64,000 nt of DNA from Xenophilus aerolatus (GTDB taxonomy: Bacteria; Pseudomonadota; Gammaproteobacteria; Burkholderiales; Burkholderiaceae_C): the NCBI GenBank assembly GCA_029968055.1, contig JASCNX010000004.1, positions 494,072-558,071 of the forward strand, given 5' to 3'. The notes under the pieces are model-generated. The model saw nothing but the letters and a program-made list of their open reading frames with translations, was not told the origin of the DNA and did no database searches. Numbering within the stretch: position 1 is the stretch's first letter; each line of letters opens with the position of its first letter. The position numbers and the translations under genes are program-made. Below are positions 46,275 through 57,541 of this stretch, piece after piece.

Positions 46275-48845
46275 ATGGAAATCACCCGCATCCGGGCCCT
46301 GCGCGGCCCCAATCTCTGGAGCCGCCACACGGCCATCGAGGCGATCGTCGCCTGCCAGGGCGCCGAGAACGCCATCGAGCAGCTGCCCGGCTTCGAGGCC
46401 CGCCTGCGCGCCCTCTTCCCGACCATCGGCGAGCTGCACCCCATCGTGCTGGGGCAGCCGCTGACGCTGGCCCACGTGCTGGAGAACGCCGCGCTGGCCC
46501 TGCAGGCCCAGGCCGGCTGCCAGGTCGCTTTCGGCCACACCACCCGCACCACCGACGAGGGCGTGCACCAGGTGGCGGTGCAGTACACCGAAGAAGCCGT
46601 GGGCCGCCGCGCGGTGAAGCTGGCCGAACAGCTCATCAACGCCGCGCTGGGCGAGCACGGCAGCTTCGATGCGCAGGCCGCGATCACCGAGCTGCGCGAA
46701 CTCGACGAGGACGAGCGCCTGGGCCCGAGCACGGGCTCCATCGTCGAGGCCGCAGTGGCCCGCGGCATTCCCTACCGCCGGCTCACGAGCGGCAGCCTGG
46801 TCCAGTTCGGCTGGGGCGCCAAGCAGCGCCGCATCCAGGCCGCCGAGGTCGACAGCACCAGCGGCGTGGCCGAATCGATTGCCCAGGACAAGGAACTCAC
46901 CAAGCAGCTGCTCAATGCCGCGGGCGTGCCGGTGCCGCTGGGCCGGCCCGTGAGCGACCTGGAGGACGGCTGGGCCGCCGCGCTGGACATCGGCCTGCCC
47001 GTCGTGACCAAGCCGCAGGACGGCAACCAGGGCAAGGGCGTGACGGTGAACATCACCTCGCGCGAGCAGTTCGACGCTGCGTACGCGTCGGCCGCGCACT
47101 ACGGCGAGGTGATGGTCGAGAAATTCCTGCCGGGCTTCGACTTCCGCCTGCTGGTGGTCGGCGACAAGCTGGTGGCCGCCGCGCGCCGCGATCCGCCGCA
47201 GGTGATCGGCGACGGCACGAGCACGGTGCGCCAGCTGGTCGACGCGGTCAACCAGGACCCGCGCCGCGGCGAGGGCCACGCGACCTCGCTCACCAAGATC
47301 CGGCTGGACGACATCGCCGTCGGCCGGCTCGAGGCGCAGGGCCTGGCGCCCGACAGCGTCCCGGAGCTGGGCCAGCGCGTGGTGCTGCGCAACAACGCGA
47401 ACCTCTCCACCGGCGGCACCGCGACGGATGTGACCGACACGGTGCATCCCGAGATCGCGGCCCGCGCCGTCGATGCGGCGCAGATGGTGGGCCTGCACAT
47501 CTGCGGCGTCGACATGGTCTGCGAGAACGTCATCCGCCCGCTGGAGGAACAGCACGGCGGCATCGTCGAGGTGAACGCCGCGCCCGGGCTGCGCATGCAC
47601 ATCAGCCCGTCGTTCGGCCGCGGCCGCGCGGTCGGCGAGGCGGTGATGGACCAACTCTTCGCCGATGGCGACGATGGCCGCATCCCCGTGGTCGCGGTGA
47701 CGGGCACCAATGGCAAGACGACGACGGCGCGGCTCATCAACCACATCTTCATGTCCAGCGGCATGGTCACGGGCATGACCAACACCGACGGCGTGTACGT
47801 CGACGGCCGCCAGACCGACAGCGGCGACTGCTCCGGCCCCAAGAGCGCGCGCAACGTGCTGCTGCATCCCGACGTGGAGGCCGCCGTGTTCGAGGTGGCG
47901 CGCGGCGGCATCCTGCGCGAAGGCCTGGGCTTCGACCGCTGCACGGTGGCGGTGGTGACCAACATCGGCAGCGGCGACCACCTGGGGCTGAACTACATCA
48001 ATTCGGTCGAGGAACTGGCGGTGCTCAAGCGCGTGATCGTGCGCAACGTGGCGCCCAGCGGCTACGCGGTGCTCAATGCCGCCGACCCCAACGTGGCGGC
48101 CATGGCGGTGTCCTGCCCCGGCAGCGTCATCTACTTCGCCGCCGACCGCCAGCACCCGGTGATGGCGACGCACCGCGCGCAGGGCCGGCGCACCGTCTAC
48201 GTCGACCGCGACACCATCGTCGCCGCCGAAGGCAGCTGGCGCGAGCGCGTGCCGCTGCGCGATGTGCCCTTCACCCGCGGCGGGACGCTGCCCTTCCAGG
48301 TTGAGAACGCCATGGCGGCCGTGGCTGCGGCCTGGGCCGTGGGCCTGGACTGGGACACCATCCGCAGCGGCATGGCCAGCTTCAAGAACGACGCCGCCGG
48401 CGTGCCGGGCCGCTTCAACATGATGGAGTTCCGCGGCGCCACGGTGATCGCCGACTACGGCCACAACACGGACGCGATGAAGGCGCTGGTCGCCGCCGTC
48501 GACACGCTGCCAGCCGGGCGCCGCTCGGTGGTGATCAGCGGGGCCGGCGACCGGCGCGACAGCGACATCCGCGACCAGACCGGCATCCTCGGCGCGGCCT
48601 TCGACGAAGTCATCCTCTACCAGGACGCCGCCCAGCGCGGACGCGCCGATGGCGAAGTGATCGCCCTGCTGCGCCAGGGCCTGCAGGGCGCGAGCCGCAC
48701 GCAGCGCGTGGACGAGATACGCGGCGAGTTCGTGGCCATCGACGAGGCGCTGGACCGCCTGCAGCCGGGCGACCTGTCGCTGATCCTGGTCGACCAGGTC
48801 GAGGAAGCGCTGGCGCACCTGGCCCGGCGGATCGCGGCAGGGTGA
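46275..48845 (+). CDS. cphA: Cyanophycin synthetase
   Basis: 856-aa enzyme that builds the storage polymer poly-Asp with Arg side chains from Asp, Arg and ATP. The ATP-grasp domain (roughly 160-470) includes PVVTKPQDGNQGKGVTVNIT and NNANLSTGGTATDVTDTVH. The Mur-ligase-like domain has VAVTGTNGKTTTARLINHIF with the P-loop at residues 477-482, NTDGVYVDGRQTDSGDCSGP and NVLLHPDVEAAVFEVARGGI. All key motifs appear intact. No cyanophycinase gene (cphB) is in the window. Confidence 0.97.
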   Translation: MEITRIRALRGPNLWSRHTAIEAIVACQGAENAIEQLPGFEARLRALFPTIGELHPIVLGQPLTLAHVLENAALALQAQAGCQVAFGHTTRTTDEGVHQVAVQYTEEAVGRRAVKLAEQLINAALGEHGSFDAQAAITELRELDEDERLGPSTGSIVEAAVARGIPYRRLTSGSLVQFGWGAKQRRIQAAEVDSTSGVAESIAQDKELTKQLLNAAGVPVPLGRPVSDLEDGWAAALDIGLPVVTKPQDGNQGKGVTVNITSREQFDAAYASAAHYGEVMVEKFLPGFDFRLLVVGDKLVAAARRDPPQVIGDGTSTVRQLVDAVNQDPRRGEGHATSLTKIRLDDIAVGRLEAQGLAPDSVPELGQRVVLRNNANLSTGGTATDVTDTVHPEIAARAVDAAQMVGLHICGVDMVCENVIRPLEEQHGGIVEVNAAPGLRMHISPSFGRGRAVGEAVMDQLFADGDDGRIPVVAVTGTNGKTTTARLINHIFMSSGMVTGMTNTDGVYVDGRQTDSGDCSGPKSARNVLLHPDVEAAVFEVARGGILREGLGFDRCTVAVVTNIGSGDHLGLNYINSVEELAVLKRVIVRNVAPSGYAVLNAADPNVAAMAVSCPGSVIYFAADRQHPVMATHRAQGRRTVYVDRDTIVAAEGSWRERVPLRDVPFTRGGTLPFQVENAMAAVAAAWAVGLDWDTIRSGMASFKNDAAGVPGRFNMMEFRGATVIADYGHNTDAMKALVAAVDTLPAGRRSVVISGAGDRRDSDIRDQTGILGAAFDEVILYQDAAQRGRADGEVIALLRQGLQGASRTQRVDEIRGEFVAIDEALDRLQPGDLSLILVDQVEEALAHLARRIAAG

Positions 48846-49119
48846 GCCGGGCGGCGCCCGTGCAGGGCGCCGCCGGGGTTTCGACGACCGGATCGACCTC
48901 CCACGCCGGCTGGCCGGCGGTGGGACGGTCGTTTCCATGGCATCCCGGCCGACTGCGGGAGATGTCCGACACGCATCGGCGCCCCCGGACGGTGCGAGCG
49001 GTGCCGCCTTGTCCCACAGCGCGGGGCGGCCGGCGCGGGCCACACTGCAGCACCGCCTTGAGAGGCCGGCGCGCGGCGTGGCCGCCGCTGCCCCGGGGCG
49101 AACTCAGGAGAAGCTGACC

Positions 49120-49503
49120 ATGACCCCCATCCTCACCCGCGCCCCGTCGCGCAGTGGCCCGCGGCTGCTGGCCGCGCTGATCCTCGGCGCAGCCGCTACC
49201 CTCGCCAGTGCCCAGGGCAGTGTCGCCGCCGATAAGGCGAAGTGCGACGGCGTGCAGCAAGACAAGGCGGCGTGCCAGCGCGAGGCCGGCGCCGCCCGGC
49301 AGGAAGCCCAGCGCGGCGGCCTGACCAGTGCCAGCGGCGCCACCTATGACCAGAACGCCATGGCCCGCTGCCAGCTGCAACCGGCCGCGGACCGCGCCGA
49401 CTGCGAAGCGCGCGTGCGGGGCAGCGGCGCGAGCTCGACGCAGGGCAGCGTCATGGGTGGCGGCGTGATCCGCGAGACGGTCACGCCGATCCCCGCCAAG
49501 TAG
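49120..49503 (+). CDS. Secreted protein of unknown function, first of a tandem pair
   Basis: 127 aa with a signal peptide (LLAALILGAAATLASAQ) and a mature part of about 95 residues with a four-cysteine pattern: KCDGVQQDKAACQREAGAAR, ARCQLQPAADRADCEARVRG and a C-terminal GGGVIRETVTPIPAK. It is clearly paralogous to the next gene. AGGAGAAG precedes the ATG. No enzymatic motif is seen; disulfide-linked helical hairpins are likely. The 274 bp between cphA and this gene hold nothing I can name. Confidence 0.85.
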   Translation: MTPILTRAPSRSGPRLLAALILGAAATLASAQGSVAADKAKCDGVQQDKAACQREAGAARQEAQRGGLTSASGATYDQNAMARCQLQPAADRADCEARVRGSGASSTQGSVMGGGVIRETVTPIPAK

Positions 49504-49580
49504 CGGCGGCGCGGCGGCCGAGAACCTCGCCGCCGCCGCCCGCTCCAAACCGTGTCATTCCCACAGAACCAGGAGTTCCC

Positions 49581-49973
49581 ATGAAGCATCTGCTCTCCCG
49601 TACGGTCGCCGCGCTTTGCCTGGGCGCCGGCTTGAGCGCTGCCGCCCTGGCGGCGCCGCCGCGTGGCCTGGACAGCACCTACCAGCAGGAACGTGCCATC
49701 TGCGACCACATCCAGCAGGACCGCGCCGCCTGCCTGCGCGAAGCGGGTGCGGCCCGGCAGGCCGCGCGCCAGGGCTCGCTGACCACGGCGCCCGACTACC
49801 GCGCCAACGCGCTGGCCCGCTGCGGCCTGCATCCGCCGGCCGAGCGCGCCGAATGCGAAGCGCGCATCCTGGGCACCGGCCAGACCAACATCGACGGCAG
49901 CGTGCTGGGCGGCGGCCTGATCCGCGAAACCGTGACCACCGTTCCGGTGGCGCCGCGCCCGATGCCGCGCTGA
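49581..49973 (+). CDS. Secreted protein of unknown function, second of a tandem pair
   Basis: 130 aa with a signal peptide (LCLGAGLSAAALAAPP). The mature part repeats the plan of the preceding gene: ICDHIQQDRAACLREAGAAR, LARCGLHPPAERAECEARIL, GSVLGGGLIRETVTTVPVAP. Four cysteines are at equivalent places. AGGAG lies 8 bases before the ATG. The pair is separated by 77 bp and may be one operon or a recent duplication. Confidence 0.85.
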   Translation: MKHLLSRTVAALCLGAGLSAAALAAPPRGLDSTYQQERAICDHIQQDRAACLREAGAARQAARQGSLTTAPDYRANALARCGLHPPAERAECEARILGTGQTNIDGSVLGGGLIRETVTTVPVAPRPMPR

Positions 49974-50025
49974 GCGGCACGGGGCGGATTCGCGCAGTTC
50001 CCGGGGCGTACGGACGGCGGCACGC

Positions 50026-50397
50026 ATGGAGATCCACGATCTCCGCGGGGCGCTGCTCGACGCCTGGGTGGCGCGGGCCCAAGGCCTGTGCGACATCCGC
50101 GTGGCCACGGTCGGGAACGCCCCGGCGTGCATCGCGCGCTGGGTCGACCGCACCGAGGCGACGCCCTACAGCCCCAGCACCGACTGGGCGCTGGCCGGCC
50201 TGATCATCGATCGCGAACACATCGCGCTGCGCGACGTGTGGGTGCGTGGAAGGCCGCCGGCCTTCGAGGCGATGCTCCGCAGGGCCGACGTGACCTGGTT
50301 TTCTCGCGGAGAGCTGCCGCTGGTGGCGGCGATGCGCGTCTATGTCCGCAGCCGCTTCACGGAGGAAGAGGTGCGGCTGCGCTCTTTCGACGTCTGA
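50026..50397 (+). CDS. Small protein resembling DUF2591/NinX
   Basis: 123-aa soluble protein: LRGALLDAWVARAQGL, then YSPSTDWALAGLIIDREHIA, then a C-terminus ending VYVRSRFTEEEVRL. The arrangement 'LD.WVA.A.G ... Y.PSTDW..gg.iid' resembles DUF2591 proteins, often found in phages and as stand-alone chromosomal genes. Function unknown. The assignment is by eye and moderate. Confidence 0.7.
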   Translation: MEIHDLRGALLDAWVARAQGLCDIRVATVGNAPACIARWVDRTEATPYSPSTDWALAGLIIDREHIALRDVWVRGRPPAFEAMLRRADVTWFSRGELPLVAAMRVYVRSRFTEEEVRLRSFDV

Positions 50398-50410
50398 GCC
50401 GCCGCGCGGC

Positions 50411-50608
50411 TCAGCGCTGGCGCCGCGACCGCAGGCGGGCCATGACGAGCAAGGCCTGCGTCATCGCCCTCGCCCGGCGCTGCAGCGCGTGGCGAACGGC
50501 CGGCTTCGGATCCTGTCCCGGCTTCAGCGAGCTCCGGTCGCGCCCGCCCGTGGCCATGAAGTCCAGCAGCGCGGCGTACTCGGAGGTGTCGGGGGACGGG
50601 AAATCCAT
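50411..50608 (-). CDS. Possible small basic protein
   Basis: 65 aa, MDFPSPDTSEYAALLDFMAT then a basic helix ending RLRSRRQR. Not recognised. The sequence composition is more protein-like than neighbouring frames and an AT-richer stretch lies upstream, but there is no domain evidence. It is downstream of and in the same direction as the two-component genes. Confidence 0.45.
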   Translation of the reverse strand: MDFPSPDTSEYAALLDFMATGGRDRSSLKPGQDPKPAVRHALQRRARAMTQALLVMARLRSRRQR

Positions 50609-50703
50609 GCGGCGATGTTAGTACGTACGCAGTCATTTGCCTGCTACCGTCCAGCCTGTTACGCAACCATTGTGAAATTTCACCGCGCCTGGGAAACTTT
50701 TGC

Positions 50704-51393
50704 TCAGCTCGCGCCGGCCGGCTCGAACGCAAAGCCCACGCCGTACACGGAACGGATCCATTCATGCGTCGGGGCGGCGGCGGCCAGCTTGCGCCGCAGG
50801 TTCTTGACATGGCTGTCGACCGCACGCTCCGTGACATCCGCATCGTCGTCGTAGGCCAGGTCGAGCAGTTGGCCCCGCGAGAAAATTCGGCCGGGCGAGC
50901 GCACCAGGACCTGCAGCAGGTGGAACTCGCGCCGCGTGAGGCTCAGGGCCGCGCCGTCGAGGGTGGCTTGCCACCGGGTTTCGTCGAGCACGAGCGCACG
51001 ACCGACCGGGGCGGCCTCGGCGGCCCCGGCCTGTGTTCGCCGCAGCACCGCGCGCACGCGCGCGACCACCTCGCGCGGCGAGAACGGCTTGCAGATGTAG
51101 TCGTCCGCGCCCGCATCGAGGCCGACGAGGCGGTCCACCTCCTCGATGCGCGCCGTCAGCAGGATGATCGGCCTGTGCATGTGCACACGCGCCTCCCGCA
51201 GCACCGTCACGCCGTCCATGCCGGGCAGCATGACGTCCAGCAGCGTGAGCTCCGGCGGATCCTGCAGCAGGCGTTCCAGCCCCGCGCGGCCATCGGCCAC
51301 GTGCTCGGTGTCGTAGCCTGCCACGCGCAGGTAGTCCTGCAGCACCGAGGCGATGTCGGGTTCGTCTTCGACGATGAGAACGCGTGGCGTCAT
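50704..51393 (-). CDS. OmpR/PhoB family response regulator (BaeR-like)
   Basis: 229 aa: receiver domain with the acidic pocket (LIVEDEPD), phospho-Asp in LTLLDVMLPGMDG, the conserved Lys in DDYICKPFSPRE, then a winged-helix DNA-binding domain (LSLTRREFHLLQVLVRSPGR, RAVDSHVKNLRRKL, IRSVYGVGFAFE). The start at 51393 lies right after the kinase stop, so both are translated from one mRNA. The BaeR resemblance is by general pattern only. Confidence 0.93.
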   Translation of the reverse strand: MTPRVLIVEDEPDIASVLQDYLRVAGYDTEHVADGRAGLERLLQDPPELTLLDVMLPGMDGVTVLREARVHMHRPIILLTARIEEVDRLVGLDAGADDYICKPFSPREVVARVRAVLRRTQAGAAEAAPVGRALVLDETRWQATLDGAALSLTRREFHLLQVLVRSPGRIFSRGQLLDLAYDDDADVTERAVDSHVKNLRRKLAAAAPTHEWIRSVYGVGFAFEPAGAS

Positions 51394-51394
51394 G

Positions 51395-52948
51395 TCAGGC
51401 GCTGCCCAGGGGAAGCGTGAGGGTGATGCGCAGCCCGCCCAACGCGGACTGGGCCGCGTCGATGAAGCCGCCATGGGCTTCGACGATGGCGCGGCAGATC
51501 GACAGGCCCAAGCCGGAGCCGCCCGACTCGCGGCTGCGCGAGGACTCGCCGCGGAACAGGCGGTCGAAGAGGTGGGGCAGTTCGTCGGCCGTGACGCCGG
51601 GGGCGCTGTCGTCGAAGCTCAGCCGCAGGCGCTGGGCGGCGCCCGCCCCCTCGAGCTGCGCGCCGACCCGCAGGCGGCCGCCGGTGTCGGTGTAGCGCAG
51701 CGTGTTCTCCAGCAGATTCATGAAGGCCTGGTGCAGCCGGCGCCCGTCGCCCTCGAGCATCGGCCTGCTGCGTGCCGCCAGCCCCTCGAGGCGGCGCGTG
51801 TCGACCTCGATGCCCCGCTGCGCGAAGCGGTCGCGCGTCGTGTCCAGCGCATCCTTCAGCAGCGCCAGCGGAAACGCCGGGGCCCGCTCCCGAGGGGCCT
51901 CGGTGCCCTGCATGCTGCTGCGCAGGTCGTCGACCAGCTGCCCCAGGCGCATCACCTGGCGGTGCAGGCGCAGTGCCGTCCTGTCGTCGAAGCTGCGCAC
52001 GCCGTCCTGCAGGGCCTCGATCTCGGCGCGCATGGCGGCCAGCGGCGTGCGCAGCTCGTGGGACACGTCGGTCAGCCAGGCGCGGCGCGAGGCTTCGATG
52101 GTGTCGAGCCGCTCGGCCATGTAGTTGAAGGTGCGGCCGAGAAACGCGAGTTCGTCGGAGCCCTGCGTCTTCACACGCGTCTGCAGCCGCCCCCGCGCGA
52201 TGCTCTGCGCGGCCTCGGCCAGGTCGTCGATGGGCGCGAACCACCGGCGCGACAGCCACCATGACAGCGCCAGGGCCAGCACCAGGCCGACCAGCCCGGT
52301 GACGGCCACCAGCCCGCGCTGCTGCGCCAGGAAGGCGCGGTCGGCTTCGCTCTCCATCGCTTCGATGGGTGCCAGCGCGAGGTAGCCGATCAGCTGGCCG
52401 TGGTCGCGCAGGGGCAGTCGCGCGGCCCTGCCGGGATCGACTGCGGCACCGGCCACATGCGCACCCAAAGCGTCGAGCACCGCCAGGCGCCGGAACATCA
52501 TGAATTCGGGCACGCGCGGCGGCTCTCCGCCGGCGGCCGCGATCATGGGTGGCGGCGGATACAGGTGCAGCAGGAAGTCGGGGCCGCGCCCACCGCCTGC
52601 GGGCCCACCGAAGCCCGGCTCGCCGAAGGGCCTCGGCGCATACCATGGCGGCAGACGCTGATCCGACTTGAGGGCCGACTCGGCATCGGCACCGTCGGCC
52701 TCGCCGCGCAGCAGGCGTGCCCAGAGTTCCGGATTGCCGCGCAGCTTGGACCACCCTTTGTTGGCCGTGTAGTTCCTGAGCAGGCGCGGCGTCAGCCAGT
52801 CCATGCGCCGGATCTCGATCTCGGCCACATAGACCCCCAGTCCGCGCTGCAGGCCGAAGACGGAGAAGGCCGCGAAGGTCAGCAGCAGAACCACCAGCAG
52901 CGTGGCCAGGGCCAGAAAGATCTTCTTCGACAGGGTCAGGCGGGGCAT
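51395..52948 (-). CDS. Sensor histidine kinase of the two-component pair
   Basis: 517 aa from the ATG at 52948 (MPRLTLSKKIFLALA): one N-terminal membrane helix, a periplasmic domain with an unusual Pro/Gly-rich stretch (PFGEPGFGGPAGGGRGPD), a second helix (GLVAVTGLVGLVLALALSWW), HAMP (RRWFAPIDDLAEAAQSIARG), HisKA with SHELRTPLAAMRAE and HATPase (NLLENTLRYTD, DRLFRGESSRSRESGGSGLG). It is the gene upstream of the regulator. Envelope stress is a plausible input, since a porin lies nearby. Confidence 0.93.
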   Translation of the reverse strand: MPRLTLSKKIFLALATLLVVLLLTFAAFSVFGLQRGLGVYVAEIEIRRMDWLTPRLLRNYTANKGWSKLRGNPELWARLLRGEADGADAESALKSDQRLPPWYAPRPFGEPGFGGPAGGGRGPDFLLHLYPPPPMIAAAGGEPPRVPEFMMFRRLAVLDALGAHVAGAAVDPGRAARLPLRDHGQLIGYLALAPIEAMESEADRAFLAQQRGLVAVTGLVGLVLALALSWWLSRRWFAPIDDLAEAAQSIARGRLQTRVKTQGSDELAFLGRTFNYMAERLDTIEASRRAWLTDVSHELRTPLAAMRAEIEALQDGVRSFDDRTALRLHRQVMRLGQLVDDLRSSMQGTEAPRERAPAFPLALLKDALDTTRDRFAQRGIEVDTRRLEGLAARSRPMLEGDGRRLHQAFMNLLENTLRYTDTGGRLRVGAQLEGAGAAQRLRLSFDDSAPGVTADELPHLFDRLFRGESSRSRESGGSGLGLSICRAIVEAHGGFIDAAQSALGGLRITLTLPLGSA

Positions 52949-53032
52949 GGCAAGGCGGGGTCGCCCCGATTCTGCGGCATGCATCCCATGCGCCGCGGCG
53001 CGGGGCACGGCCCCCGCCGCGCGATGGACGGG

Positions 53033-53317
53033 TCAGCGCGCAAGCGAAGCCGGGGGCGGCATGCCCGCCTGCGTCTTGGGCACGCGTTGCACGGCATGCA
53101 GGGGCCGGCCACCGCCGGTGCTGCGCGTGGCCATGATCGGCGCCAGCGTCGAGGCGTGCTGCGCCTCGTCGTCCCGCGGATCGACGGTGGCGGTCCAGCC
53201 GACCACGGCCAGCAGGCCCACCGGACCGGCAGCGGCCATCACAGCCCGGGCGGCCGCGCGACATCGGCGCCTTGGCGCGCGCTCCAGTTCGTCGAAGTAG
53301 GGGTTCGCCTTGGCCAT
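53033..53317 (-). CDS. Small membrane-anchored protein of unknown function
   Basis: 94 aa from the ATG at 53317: a basic N-terminus (MAKANPYFDELERAPRRRCR), one hydrophobic helix (AVMAAAGPVGLLAVVGWTAT) and a polar tail. Not recognised. It lies between the second porin and the kinase in the same direction, 85 bp before the kinase start. Confidence 0.6.
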   Translation of the reverse strand: MAKANPYFDELERAPRRRCRAAARAVMAAAGPVGLLAVVGWTATVDPRDDEAQHASTLAPIMATRSTGGGRPLHAVQRVPKTQAGMPPPASLAR

Positions 53318-53488
53318 CTGTGTGGTGTGTGCGTCGTTGGATCGCACTTTGATGGAGAAATGAGGAGAAATCGTGGAGCGGCCGGCCGCCGCCGTGAAAA
53401 AGCTGCGCGAGGTGCCCATGCAGCCTGCGATGTCGGCCGTTTCGACCCAGAAAGCAGGGCGAACGACGCCCGCCCCGCTTCGCATCGG

Positions 53489-54652
53489 TCAGAAGGAGTG
53501 GCGGATGCCGAAGTCGTAGCCGGTGGCGCTCTTCGGCAGGTAGCCGCTCGCATAGGCGGCCGAGCCGTAGCCGGTGGTGCTGTCGGACAGCAGCGAGCCC
53601 GTGTAGCCGGCGTCGTTGCGGTTGTTCACGCGGGCCACCGTGGCATACAGCGCGGTGCGCCTGGACAGGTTGTGCACGTAGCCCAGCGACAGCTTCTGCA
53701 CCTTCGGTGCCTGCCCGTCGATGTCGTCGCCGCCCTCGTGGTAGCGCACGGTCGAGTAGGCGGCGCGGATCAGGCCGGCGCCGACCGGCACCGTGGCGCC
53801 GAAGAGATAGCCGTTGTAGCTGTCGCGCGACGACCCGCTGGCCGTGTAGTCGAACTTGTTGCGCACCTGCGAGAGTTCGCCGAAGAGCTTGACCGGCCCG
53901 AAGTCGTACGACGCGCCGAGGTTGGCGGTGCTCACCTTGCGGCGCAGGTCCGCCGTGTCCTCCGCGACGCTCTCTCCGTACGAGAACGCCACGTCGAGCG
54001 GGCCGCGCGCGTAGCCGAAACGGCCTCCGGCGTAGCGGCCGGCGCTGCTGTTGGTCGTGCCCGTGAGCAGCGAGTTGGTCGACGTGTCGACGTTCTCGTG
54101 CAGCGAATACTGAAGTTGCCCATAGAAGCCGCCCAGGTCCGGCGGCAGGAAGTAGCCGATCGAATTGCTCGCGCGCACATAGTTGTTGTTGGCGATCGTG
54201 CTGTTGCCGCCGACCGTCGAGATCACGCTCGCACCCGAGCCGTTGGTGCCGAAGGGGTCGAACACCGTGTCGTTCCAGTAGGTGGGCGTGTAGTCGCGGC
54301 CCAGCCGCACTTCGCCGAAGCCGCCCGACAGGCTGACCGTCGAGCGGCGGCTGAACGCGGCGATGCCGGTGGCACCGCTGTCGTTGCTGATCGGCGCTTC
54401 CAGCCAGAAGCTCGCCGCCAGGCCGCCGCCCAGGTCTTCCGTGCCGCGAAAACCAATGCGGCTCGAGTTGTAGCCCGAGTTGGCGAGCGATGTCTGGCTG
54501 GACTTCACCGTGGCGCCGGTCACCGGATCGCGCGACGTGGCGCTCTGGTAACTGACGCCCGCATCCACCACGCCGAACAGCGTGACGGACGACTGCGCCG
54601 AGGCCAGTCCCGCAGCGACGAGCGCAGCGGTGGCCGTGAGGATTCTCTTCAT
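53489..54652 (-). CDS. Gram-negative porin
   Basis: 387-aa outer-membrane porin, complete, with a signal peptide MKRILTATAALVAAGLASAQ and a C-terminus ending GIRHSF, i.e. a terminal Phe for BAM recognition. It shares long blocks with the truncated porin at the left edge (NSGYNSSRIGFRGTEDLGGG; GRDYTPTYWNDTVFDPFGTN; YVHNLSRRTALYATVARV), so the two are paralogues. Loops differ (SATSRDPVTGATVKSSQ). An upstream signal must lie in 54653-54998. Confidence 0.95.
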   Translation of the reverse strand: MKRILTATAALVAAGLASAQSSVTLFGVVDAGVSYQSATSRDPVTGATVKSSQTSLANSGYNSSRIGFRGTEDLGGGLAASFWLEAPISNDSGATGIAAFSRRSTVSLSGGFGEVRLGRDYTPTYWNDTVFDPFGTNGSGASVISTVGGNSTIANNNYVRASNSIGYFLPPDLGGFYGQLQYSLHENVDTSTNSLLTGTTNSSAGRYAGGRFGYARGPLDVAFSYGESVAEDTADLRRKVSTANLGASYDFGPVKLFGELSQVRNKFDYTASGSSRDSYNGYLFGATVPVGAGLIRAAYSTVRYHEGGDDIDGQAPKVQKLSLGYVHNLSRRTALYATVARVNNRNDAGYTGSLLSDSTTGYGSAAYASGYLPKSATGYDFGIRHSF

Positions 54653-54998
54653 TCAGGTCACTCCAGGAGTTGTGCACAAGCCGCCGGCCACCGCCGTCGG
54701 CGCGGCCTCCGGCCGTTGTCCGGACCTGCCCGATCCCCCTTGCGTGGCGGCCGGCACCACCTGCGCCCGAGGGGCAGCGCAGATGCCTTGGAATGCCGAC
54801 AGGCCAGCGTCATGAGGAAGAGGCAGGAACGAAACACGGATCGGAGGCAGCGCCGAGGCGTTGCCGTGGCACCGGCAGCGTCCACGACGTGTCGTCCACC
54901 GGCTGCCGGATGGTGCGGGCCGAAGTCGGAGAGATCTGGGAGCCCGTGCAACAGCACGTGAGGCGGCGCGGCGGAGGGCCGCGCGCCGGCGTCTCAGG
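54653..54998. other. Intergenic region between glmS and porin
   Basis: 346 bp without a credible gene. It must hold the porin promoter and the end of the glmS transcript. A GC-rich dyad (GCGCGGC...GCCGCGC) at about 54963-54990 could form a hairpin after the glmS stop but lacks a clear T-run. I see nothing else in it. Confidence 0.5.
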
Positions 54999-56873
<1,875 letters not shown>

Positions 56874-57006
56874 GGCTGATTCCTTGGGAACTGAAGAGCA
56901 CAGATCGTAGGCCGCCATCCATGAATAGTTCTTCCTGTTTCAGCCTTCAAATAGAGAATTAATCCATTCCTGTGTCATGTCGAATGAATCTTTCATAATT
57001 CCCGCC

Positions 57007-57504
57007 ATGTCGGAAGAAATTGCTCTAGATGCCATCGATTGGCGCCTGCTCGACGCCCTGCAGCAGGACGCCTCGCGCACCAACCAGCAGTTGGCGCTCG
57101 ACCTGCACCTTTCCCCCGCCACCTGCTTGCGCCGCGTGCAGCGGCTGCGCCAGGCCGGGCTCATCGAGCGCGAGGTCGCGCTCCTGGCGGCCGACAGGCT
57201 GGCCGTCACGCTCACGGCGCTGGTGGAGGTCTCGCTCGATCGGCAGGATGCCGGCGCGCTCGACGCCTTCGAAGCACGCGTCGCAGCCGACGAGGCCGTG
57301 CAACAGTGCTGGCGCGTCTCGCCGGGGCCGGACTTCGTTCTCGTCGTCACGGTGCGCGACATGCCGGGCTACCAGGCGCTGGCGCAGCGCCTGTTCACCA
57401 GCGACGCGAACGTGCGCAACGTGAAGGCTTTCTTCAGCGTCAAGCGCGCGAAGTTCGAGCCGCGGCTGCCGTTGCCCGTCGCCGGCGCGGGTGCCATCCG
57501 CTGA
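57007..57504 (+). CDS. Lrp/AsnC family transcriptional regulator
   Basis: 165 aa: N-terminal helix-turn-helix (DAIDWRLLDALQQDASRTNQ, LHLSPATCLRRVQRL) and C-terminal RAM domain (VEVSLDRQDAGALDAFEARV, GPDFVLVVTVRDMPGYQAL, NVKAFFSVKRAKF). The start is 57007 or the upstream ATG at 56977. It sits between glmU and glmS, divergent from glmS, so it may govern amino-sugar synthesis, though that is inference. The AT-rich intergenic region has a GAAT-N12-ATTC dyad at 56982-57001. Confidence 0.92.
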   Translation: MSEEIALDAIDWRLLDALQQDASRTNQQLALDLHLSPATCLRRVQRLRQAGLIEREVALLAADRLAVTLTALVEVSLDRQDAGALDAFEARVAADEAVQQCWRVSPGPDFVLVVTVRDMPGYQALAQRLFTSDANVRNVKAFFSVKRAKFEPRLPLPVAGAGAIR

Positions 57505-57541
57505 CGCACGCGCAGCGGTCGAACGCGCCCGTCGCGCGCTG

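Noticed and set aside
43878..49043. 1721-aa open frame on the minus strand across cphA' and cphA
   Set aside because: Antisense shadow of two long high-GC genes; His/Arg/Gly/Val-rich composition without any domain, while the plus strand has clear CphA motifs.
56874..57006. glmS ribozyme
   Set aside because: Known glmS ribozymes are in Gram-positive bacteria; the region before glmS is only 133 bp, AT-rich and shows no ribozyme core.
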